A DNA stretch of 64,000 nt from Sorangium cellulosum So ce56. GTDB taxonomy: Bacteria > Myxococcota_A > Polyangia > Polyangiales > Polyangiaceae. Below, piece by piece: positions 58,217 to 64,000 of this stretch; position 1 is the first letter of the stretch, and each line of letters begins with the position of its first letter. Made by a program: the position numbers and the translations under genes. The notes under the pieces were generated by a model. The model was given only the letters and a program-made list of their open reading frames with translations. It was not told the DNA's origin and did not search any database. The DNA lies in NCBI RefSeq assembly GCF_000067165.1, contig NC_010162.1, forward strand, positions 1,302,001 to 1,366,000, given 5' to 3'.

Positions 58217-58855
58217 ATGCGAACGACGTTCTGGGCTGGTGTGGTGGGGGTGTGCTTGGCCTGCGGCGTCTCGGGGCTGGGCTGCGGGGGCGACGACGAC
58301 GAGGCGAAGCCCGGCGACGCGGCGGGTCCGGCGGGGGGCGGGGGCTCCGGGGCCGCGTCCTGCTCCGGACTCGACACGTCGGCGCTCGTCAGCGAGCTCT
58401 CGCCCGCGGAGGTCGAGCAGGCGTGCAAGGGGTATCGCCGCTGCAGCGCCGAGCAGGTGACCGTCGAGTACGTCTGCCTCATGCAGGGCGTGCTCGGCGC
58501 GGCGTACGGGGACGACGCCGGGACCAGCGACGGCGAGCTGCAGGCGAAGTGCTCCGAGCTGGTCGAGGCGTGCATGGCCGACCCGAGCCAGGCAGAGCAG
58601 CTTTTGGAGCAGGCCCTCATGGAGGTCGACGCAAAGCCCTGCGGCCAGCCGACGCAGTGCACGGCCACGATCGCGGAGATCGACGCCTGCGCCGCCGAAG
58701 TGCGAGCGTACGCGCGCGATGTGCTCCCCGAGTGCAGCGCGCTCACCATGGCTTTCTACGAGCAAACCGACAGGGGCGACACCCTGCTCGACGGGGCTTG
58801 CGGCAAGCTCGGCGCCGGCTGTTTCCCTCTCTTCACGACGCCAGTCGCAGAGTGA
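58217..58855 (+). CDS. Cysteine-rich putative lipoprotein
   Basis: The 212-residue product has a signal and lipobox (GVSGLGC near residue 23), an Asp/Gly-rich linker, and a domain with about ten cysteines spaced irregularly (ASCSGLD, QACKGYRRCSAE, YVCLMQG, AKCSELVEACMAD, KPCGQPTQCTA). The pattern resembles the convergent Cys-rich lipoprotein at 9315-9809 in general style but not in alignable sequence. Probably disulfide-stabilised in the envelope. Function unknown. Confidence 0.8.
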   Translation: MRTTFWAGVVGVCLACGVSGLGCGGDDDEAKPGDAAGPAGGGGSGAASCSGLDTSALVSELSPAEVEQACKGYRRCSAEQVTVEYVCLMQGVLGAAYGDDAGTSDGELQAKCSELVEACMADPSQAEQLLEQALMEVDAKPCGQPTQCTATIAEIDACAAEVRAYARDVLPECSALTMAFYEQTDRGDTLLDGACGKLGAGCFPLFTTPVAE

Positions 58856-58998
58856 GCAGACCGCGCCGGACGCGGCGCGCCGCGCGCTCCCTGCTCCAGC
58901 GCGGAGGGCCGCTCTGGCGCGCGGCGCAGCGCCGGCAGCGCGGCCGGCCGCGCCTTTCCCCGGCCATCCCGGCGCGATGGACGTGATAGACGTGCGCC

Positions 58999-60162
58999 AT
59001 GAGGCTGACCGAGCGAGCCATCGAGCTGCCGGCGCTCGCGAGCGCCCACTCCCATGCTTTCCAGCGCGGGATGCGCGGTGAGGCGCAGCGGCCGGGGCCG
59101 TCGGGGGCGGACGACTTCTGGTCGTGGCGCAGCGCCATGTACGCGCTCGCCGAGTCGCTCACGCCGGAGTCCATTCATGCGATCTCGAAGGTGGCCTATC
59201 GCGAGCTCCGCGCCGCGGGCGTGCGCACGGTGGGCGAGTTTCATTACGTGCACCACCAGCCGGGCGGCGCGCCCTACGCGGATCGCACGGTCCTCGCGGA
59301 CGCGGTGATCGAGGCCGCCCGCGAGGAGGGCCTCCGGATCGCGCTCCTCCGGGTCGTCTACGCGCGCGCCGGCGCGGGCAGGGCGCCCGAGGGGGCGCAG
59401 CGGCGGTTCTCGGACGCCTCGCTCGACGCGGCGCTCGCGGACGTCGAGGCGCTCCGGGCGCGCTACGCGGGCTGCGAGGACGTGCGCGTCGGCGTGGCGC
59501 CCCACAGCGTGCGCGCCGTGCCCCCGGCGTGGCTCGGCGAGATCGCGCGGTACGCCGCGGAGCGCGGGCTCATGGTGCACATGCACGTGGCCGAGCAGCC
59601 GGCCGAGATCGACGCGTGCCTCGCCGAGACGGGCCGGCGGCCGGTGGAGCTCCTGGCCGAGCGCGGGGTCCTCGGCGATCGCTTCGTGGCGGTGCACGCG
59701 ACGCACCTCGCGCCGCACGAGCCGGCGCTGCTCGGCGCGGCGAGGGCGTTCGCGTGCCTGTGCCCGACGACCGAGCGCGACCTCGGCGACGGACTGCCCG
59801 ACGTGGGCGCGCTGCGCGCGGCGGGCGCGCGGCTGTGCGTCGGGATCGACAGCCACGTGATCACCGATCCGTTCGAGGACATGCGCGGCGTCGAGCTCGG
59901 CGAGCGGCTGCGGACGGGCCGCCGCGTGACGCTGCGGGGCGAGGGCGGGGCGACGCCCGCCGAGGCGCTCTGGGAGATCGGCTCGCAGCGGGGGGCGGAG
60001 GCGTGCGGGTTCGCGGATCCCGGCGGCAGCATCTCGGTGCGCCGGGACGCGCCGGCGCTCGCGATGGTGCGGGAGGAGCGGCTGCTCGACGCGGTGGTGT
60101 ACAGCGGGAGCCCTTCGATCGTGGAGGGGAGCCCCGCGCCCCCGGGCCCGCCTGCGCATTGA
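58999..60162 (+). CDS. hutF: Formimidoylglutamate deiminase-like amidohydrolase, N-terminally short
   Basis: The 387-residue protein has the amidohydrolase metal blocks ASAHSHAFQRG (His17, His19), GEFHYVHH, GVAPHSVRAV, LMVHMHVAEQPAEI, CLCPTTERDLGDG and VGIDSHVI, which match the HutF family. HutF converts N-formimino-L-glutamate to N-formyl-L-glutamate in histidine breakdown. The metal-binding AHSH lies only 16 residues from the start; typical members have about 60 extra residues that form part of the beta-sandwich. An in-frame TAG at 58987-58989 rules out a longer start. No other hut gene is adjacent, so histidine degradation is likely but not proven. Confidence 0.85.
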   Translation: MRLTERAIELPALASAHSHAFQRGMRGEAQRPGPSGADDFWSWRSAMYALAESLTPESIHAISKVAYRELRAAGVRTVGEFHYVHHQPGGAPYADRTVLADAVIEAAREEGLRIALLRVVYARAGAGRAPEGAQRRFSDASLDAALADVEALRARYAGCEDVRVGVAPHSVRAVPPAWLGEIARYAAERGLMVHMHVAEQPAEIDACLAETGRRPVELLAERGVLGDRFVAVHATHLAPHEPALLGAARAFACLCPTTERDLGDGLPDVGALRAAGARLCVGIDSHVITDPFEDMRGVELGERLRTGRRVTLRGEGGATPAEALWEIGSQRGAEACGFADPGGSISVRRDAPALAMVREERLLDAVVYSGSPSIVEGSPAPPGPPAH

Positions 60163-60301
60163 CGGAGCCGAGGCGCCCGCGCGCCTCGGCGCCGGGGGAT
60201 CGAGGCAGGCCCGGGCCGAGCGGGCGAGCGTGAAGCGCGCTCACACGGGGTGGTGGCGTGGTTTGTGAGGAGCCGTTCCCTGCGTCTCGCCTGCGTCATG
60301 C

Positions 60302-62260
60302 ATGGGAAACGAACGGCGAAGCAAGGAATGGCTCGACTGGATGCCCCTGGCGGCGCTGCTGCCGATCGGCGTCGTCTTGCTCCTGAGCCTCCACGAGATC
60401 CAGGACGTCCATCGCAGGAACATCGCGGCGACCCTGCAGGCCGTGCTCTCGACGACCCGCGAAGGGCTCTTGACCTGGGCGCGGCAGGCGAAGGGCGCCG
60501 CGGGGTTCTGGGCGAACGAGCCGAGGATACGGCGCGCGGTCGCCGCCCAGGTCGAGGTGCGCCGCGGCGATGGATCGCTCCGCGATAGCCCGTACCTCCA
60601 GGATCTGCGGCTGGAGCTGGGGGGCATCGTCGAGCGGGAACAGTGCCTCGGCTTCGACGTCATCGCGCTGGATGGCACCCACGTCGCCTCGGATCGCGAT
60701 GAGCTCCTCGCCACGAAGACGCTGAGCGCCCACGATCCGGACACCATCGCCGCGGCCCTGCGCGGCTCGACCGTCATGGGTACTCCTTTCGCCATGCGGT
60801 CTCCCGTCCTCGGCAGGGTCACCCCCGTCCTCGTCGTCGCGGCGCCGGTGCGCTCCGTCGCCGGGGAAGGGGAGATCATCGCGGCGCTCGCCTTCCGCAT
60901 CGATCCCGGGAGGGAGCTGACGCAGATCGCCCATCGCGGCCAGGTCGGCGCGGCAGGGGAGACCTACGCGTTCGACAGGCACGGTCGCGTCGTCACGGAG
61001 CTCAGGTTCGCCCAGAACCTCCGCGACATGGGCCTCCTGGCGGCCGGCGAGCGCACGAGCCTCAACGTGGAGATCCGCGATCCCGGGGGCGAGGCGCCGG
61101 ACGGCTCCGCGCGCCGCTTGCCTCGCATGGAGCAGCCGCTCACGCGCATGGCGACCAGCGCCGTCGCGGGGATCGCCGGGGTCGACGTCGAGGGATACCG
61201 CGATTATCGCGGCGTCGAGGTCGTCGGCTCGTGGCTGTGGGATCAGGAGCTCGACCTCGGCCTGGCGACCGAGATCGACAAATCAAGCGCGTACGGCGTG
61301 TACGGCGTGACGCGCCGTGTGGTCCTCACCGCCTGCGGCGTGACGCTGCTCGCCACGCTCGTCCTGACGATCCTGCTGCAGCGGCGCGCGAAGGACCTGG
61401 CCACCGGCGTGCAGCGCGAGCAGGAGCTGCGCAGGGAGCTCGAGGATCGTGTCCGTCGCCTCGAGTGCGCCGAGACGGAGCTGAAAGAGGCCATCCGCGT
61501 CCGCGAGGAGTTCCTGCGGTTCGCCTCGCACGAGCTGCGCACGCCGCTGACGAGCCTGCGGCTCCTGTACGAGCACATGCTGCGATCGCGATCTCAGCCC
61601 CTCATGGTGACGCTGGGCTCGAAGGACATCAGCCGCTTCTTGAAGGTGTCCTCGCGGGAGCTCGCCCGGATCACCCAGGTCATCAACAACATGTTCGTCG
61701 TCGCGAGCTTCGCGACCGGCCCGCCGGCGCTGAACCTGGAGAGGACGGAGCTCAACGAGATCGTGCGCAGGACCGCCCGGCAGGTGACGGAGCAGCTCGA
61801 GGCCGACGGGTGTTCCCTGGAGCTCCAGCTCGATCGATCCGTGTTCGGCTACTGGGACGACGCGCGCGTCGAGCAGGTCATCACGAACCTCCTGTCGAAC
61901 GCGTCGCGGCACGGCGCCGGACAGCCCATCTCGCTGTCGGTCGTCCGGCAGGCCGGCTTCGCGGTGATCTCCGTGCGCGATCGCGGCGTCGGCATCACGC
62001 CGGAGCAGCGGGACAGGCTCTTCGAGCCGTTCCGGTGGACCCCGGAGGCGCACAGCGGGCTCGGCGTCGGGCTCTACGTCTGCAGGCTGATCGTGTGGGC
62101 GCACGGCGGGGAGATCCTCGTCGAGAGCGAGCCAGGTCAGGGCACGACGTTCCGCGTCCGGCTGCCGCTCCCTCCGGAGATCGACGGAGGCGACGCCGCC
62201 CTGGCGCCCGAGGGCGAGCGGAAGCCGGCGGAGGAGCGGAGCAACGGAGGGACGGAGTAA
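60302..62260 (+). CDS. Membrane sensor histidine kinase with dCache-like domain
   Basis: The 652-residue protein has a first helix at about 13-30, a periplasmic domain of about 300 residues that looks like a double Cache sensor (GFDVIALDGTHVASDRDEL, YAFDRHGRVVTELRF, GVEVVGSWLWDQELDLGLATEID), a second helix (about 333-354), a coiled coil, HisKA with phosphoacceptor His in RFASHELRTPLTSL and a GHKL ATPase with NLLSNASRHGAG, VRDRGVGITP and GLGVGLYV. The GVEVVGSWxW segment is typical of Cache domains that bind small organic ligands. No cognate response regulator is adjacent. Confidence 0.93.
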   Translation: MGNERRSKEWLDWMPLAALLPIGVVLLLSLHEIQDVHRRNIAATLQAVLSTTREGLLTWARQAKGAAGFWANEPRIRRAVAAQVEVRRGDGSLRDSPYLQDLRLELGGIVEREQCLGFDVIALDGTHVASDRDELLATKTLSAHDPDTIAAALRGSTVMGTPFAMRSPVLGRVTPVLVVAAPVRSVAGEGEIIAALAFRIDPGRELTQIAHRGQVGAAGETYAFDRHGRVVTELRFAQNLRDMGLLAAGERTSLNVEIRDPGGEAPDGSARRLPRMEQPLTRMATSAVAGIAGVDVEGYRDYRGVEVVGSWLWDQELDLGLATEIDKSSAYGVYGVTRRVVLTACGVTLLATLVLTILLQRRAKDLATGVQREQELRRELEDRVRRLECAETELKEAIRVREEFLRFASHELRTPLTSLRLLYEHMLRSRSQPLMVTLGSKDISRFLKVSSRELARITQVINNMFVVASFATGPPALNLERTELNEIVRRTARQVTEQLEADGCSLELQLDRSVFGYWDDARVEQVITNLLSNASRHGAGQPISLSVVRQAGFAVISVRDRGVGITPEQRDRLFEPFRWTPEAHSGLGVGLYVCRLIVWAHGGEILVESEPGQGTTFRVRLPLPPEIDGGDAALAPEGERKPAEERSNGGTE

Positions 62261-62284
62261 CGGGAGCAAGCGAGCGGCGGGCGC

Positions 62285-63115
62285 TCATCCGATCGCGCCC
62301 GCGATGAGCTGCGCCGCCCTCAGGAGGACCGCCACGACCGCCCCGACGTTCCACGCGCGCGCGAGCCACCACTGCACCTCGGCGCCGTTGATCCACGGCG
62401 GCACCCACGCCGGCGGCGCCAGCAGATCGGCGACGGTGAGGACCCGCTCGCGCTCCTGCGCCGCGCGGTAGCCGCCCTCGCCGCCTCGGACGTGCTCCTC
62501 CGCCCGAACGAGGGCGAGGAGCCGCGCGCCGCGCCCCTCCGGGAGCAGCGCCGCGCCCGCGCGCAGCGCCTCCGGGGTCGCGGGCAGCTCGACGGCCCGG
62601 CCGCGCTGCGTGAGGCGGAGCGCGCCGTCCCCCGCGCGCTCGACCCGCCCCCGGACCCAGCCCTCGGAGCGCTCGCCGCGGAGCACCGACGAGAGCGACG
62701 CGAGCTCGGGATCGGGGCCCAGCCGGGGCGCGCGCTCCCCCGGGAGCACGCGCGCGGCGAAGAGCCAGAGGGCGATCGGGAGCGCCGACAGGAATGGATT
62801 CAGCGCGAGCAGGCTGGTCACGCCCGCCACCCCGTCGAGCACCGGCAGGGCGATCACGCCCGCGCCCGCGAAGGCGCCCACGGCGATCGTCGCGCCGAAC
62901 CCGCCGACGACGCCGACGGCGACGTTGCCGATCGCGACGACGCCGACGGCCACGTTGCCGATCGCGATGAAGCCGCGCGCGACGTTGCCGATCGCGATGA
63001 AGCCCGTGACGACGTTGCCGAACACGAGGAACCCGTTCGCGATGTTGCCGGCGTCGACCCAGCGCGCGCGCTCCGCGGCGCTCGCCTCGCCTCCGCCCCG
63101 GAGCGGCCAGCTCAT
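62285..63115 (-). CDS. Unrecognised membrane protein with Gly-Asn decapeptide repeats
   Basis: The 276-residue protein overlaps the upstream gene by four bases (ATGA) and is the second gene of an operon. Residues 21-70 are five 10-residue repeats of the form (A/V)-(I/F)-G-N-(V/I)-A-x-G-(F/V)-(I/V). Two hydrophobic segments (about 85-130) and a C-terminal helix (about 250-272) suggest membrane insertion, and a soluble middle lies between. The repeats look like a small beta-helix or a glycine-packed membrane ribbon. No family is recognised. Confidence 0.75.
   Translation of the reverse strand: MSWPLRGGGEASAAERARWVDAGNIANGFLVFGNVVTGFIAIGNVARGFIAIGNVAVGVVAIGNVAVGVVGGFGATIAVGAFAGAGVIALPVLDGVAGVTSLLALNPFLSALPIALWLFAARVLPGERAPRLGPDPELASLSSVLRGERSEGWVRGRVERAGDGALRLTQRGRAVELPATPEALRAGAALLPEGRGARLLALVRAEEHVRGGEGGYRAAQERERVLTVADLLAPPAWVPPWINGAEVQWWLARAWNVGAVVAVLLRAAQLIAGAIG
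62906..63055 (-). repeat. 30-bp coding repeats (GN decapeptides)
   Basis: Five consecutive 30-bp units encode AIGNVAxGFI-like decapeptides; on the plus strand they read as variations of GTTGCCGATCGCGA with a 30-base period. Units three to five are nearly identical in DNA, suggesting recent expansion. Confidence 0.75.
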
Positions 63116-64000
63116 TCCGTCACCTCGAACGAGGCGCGGCCGACGAGCTGGCCGTCCTCGGTCTCGACATCCACCGTCCAGTGCCCTGTCAGGCGGCGCG
63201 GCAGACGCCCGCCCACGAGCTGCGACTGGAGCCGCACCGCGCCCTCCGGGCCGGGCACGCGCAGCGTCTCCTCGGGCGCGCGGAGGACCTCGCGCCCCTC
63301 GCGCCGCCAGACGTGGAGCAGCCGATCGCCGTCGCCGCCCGGCACCACCACGTCGGTCACCGCGCGGAGCTCGCGGATCACAGAAAAATGAAGTGATTTC
63401 ACGGACATGGCGAGCCGCCCGTCCGGGAGCACCGAGGGGCCCACGGCCGCGGAGGACAGGTGCATCGGGACGGGCGGGATGAGCTCGCGCGTCCCGTAGG
63501 CGAGCCCGACCCCGGCGGCCATCGCGACGACGAGGAACACGGCGCCCATCCGGCTCCAGAGGGCCCCGAACGGCAGGTGCAGCGTGCAGAAGCCGAGCAC
63601 GGACACGAGGGCGGCGGAGAGCAGCGTGTACAGCGTGCGGGTGTCGGGGAGGAGCGCGGGGATGACGAGGTTCAGGCACGCGAACAGCGTCACCCCGTAG
63701 AACACCGACGCGAGGGTCTTCCAGCGCATGAGCACGCGGTCGAAGACGAGGTCGAGCGTCGAGAGCACCGCGCAGGCGGCGAGGAGGAGGACGAACCACC
63801 GGTTCGGCGCGTCCAGGCTGGCGCTCTTCCAGTAGAACGGGAGGAGGAAGAAGAGCATGCCCTGATAGAGGTTCTTCAGGACATAGGTCATCACGAGGAA
63901 GCGCAGCCGGGCGCCGCGCCACGCCGTCGCGAAGTCCTGGCGGGCGCCGGTGCCGAAGAGCCGGAAGAAGAGGAGCACGAGCAGCCAGGCGACGCTGACC
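63112..64000 (-). CDS. Multi-helix membrane protein with C-terminal DUF2914-like domain (5' end beyond window)
   Basis: The frame is open from the stop at 63112-63114 to the right edge (codons read VSVAWLLVLLFF at the edge), so the N-terminus is missing. Visible are about six membrane helices in the first 175 residues and a soluble domain at the end (GHWTVDVETEDGQLVGRASFEV) that matches the pattern of DUF2914 domains found at the C-terminus of DUF5924-type membrane proteins. In-frame GTG 63978 is inside a membrane helix and is unlikely to be the true start. It is translationally coupled with the GN-repeat gene. Confidence 0.72.
   Translation of the reverse strand, partial: VSVAWLLVLLFFRLFGTGARQDFATAWRGARLRFLVMTYVLKNLYQGMLFFLLPFYWKSASLDAPNRWFVLLLAACAVLSTLDLVFDRVLMRWKTLASVFYGVTLFACLNLVIPALLPDTRTLYTLLSAALVSVLGFCTLHLPFGALWSRMGAVFLVVAMAAGVGLAYGTRELIPPVPMHLSSAAVGPSVLPDGRLAMSVKSLHFSVIRELRAVTDVVVPGGDGDRLLHVWRREGREVLRAPEETLRVPGPEGAVRLQSQLVGGRLPRRLTGHWTVDVETEDGQLVGRASFEVTE

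Overview
The window looks like chromosomal DNA of a very high G+C myxobacterium of the Sorangium/Polyangium type (order Polyangiales). This rests on three soluble or membrane-tethered Ser/Thr protein kinases, four sensor histidine kinases, many small lipoproteins with Gly/Ser/Ala-rich linkers behind the lipobox, frequent long antisense open frames caused by the G+C bias, and several family combinations typical of that order. No rRNA or tRNA gene, CRISPR array, phage or replication origin was seen.

Region 1 (1-7330) is the most accessory-looking part. A large gene running off the left edge joins an N-terminal block of 14-residue repeats, a nitrilase-superfamily amidase domain with an intact Glu-Lys-Cys triad and a long helical/TPR tail. 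It is divergent from an unrecognised 296-residue protein. A 61-bp REP-like hairpin follows, then a TIR / Ser-Thr kinase / membrane helix / FGE-sulfatase-fold fusion transcribed toward it, and finally a decayed IS630-type transposase that has lost its catalytic core.

Region 2 (7363-15085) holds a Tat-exported HAD dehalogenase-like enzyme divergent from a LysR regulator with a perfect palindrome between them, a cysteine-rich lipoprotein, the translational GTPase TypA/BipA, and a cobalamin riboswitch heading a TonB-dependent outer-membrane receptor. Region 3 (15519-26183) is signalling and energy: a hybrid histidine kinase with two near-identical PAS domains, a lipoprotein, a histidine kinase split by one extra G, a Ser/Thr kinase with a coiled-coil tail, and a divergent membrane pyrophosphatase. 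Region 4 (26425-31004) is a collagen-stalked PhoX-type lipoprotein phosphatase with a downstream c-type cytochrome, then convergent panD.

Region 5 (31147-42739) is mostly on the minus strand: an unrecognised membrane protein with a coupled small ORF, a metallophosphatase lipoprotein, a DUF1232 protein, a kinase-dipeptidase operon, a lytic transglycosylase lipoprotein, a small cytochrome lipoprotein, a histidine kinase and a SRPBCC protein. Region 6 (42913-56812) has a SprT-like/DUF2786 protein, two tandem paralogous membrane phosphotransferases/sulfatases of the LtaS/EptA fold, an overlapping ATPase + TOPRIM-like pair that resembles an anti-phage module, a LysR/PfpI divergent pair, a Uma2 nuclease-fold protein, a DUF1993 protein and a very large lipoprotein with pyruvate-phosphate-dikinase-like domains. 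Region 7 (57016-64000) has a lipid-kinase-family protein, a Cys-rich lipoprotein, a HutF-like deiminase lacking its N-terminal part, a periplasm-sensing histidine kinase, and a two-gene membrane operon running off the right edge.

The best candidates for something undescribed are the repeat-nitrilase-TPR protein with its divergent partner, the TIR-kinase-FGE fusion beside it, and the ATPase/TOPRIM pair. All functional claims about these are inference from domains and layout. No searches were run, and all sequence comparisons were done by eye.
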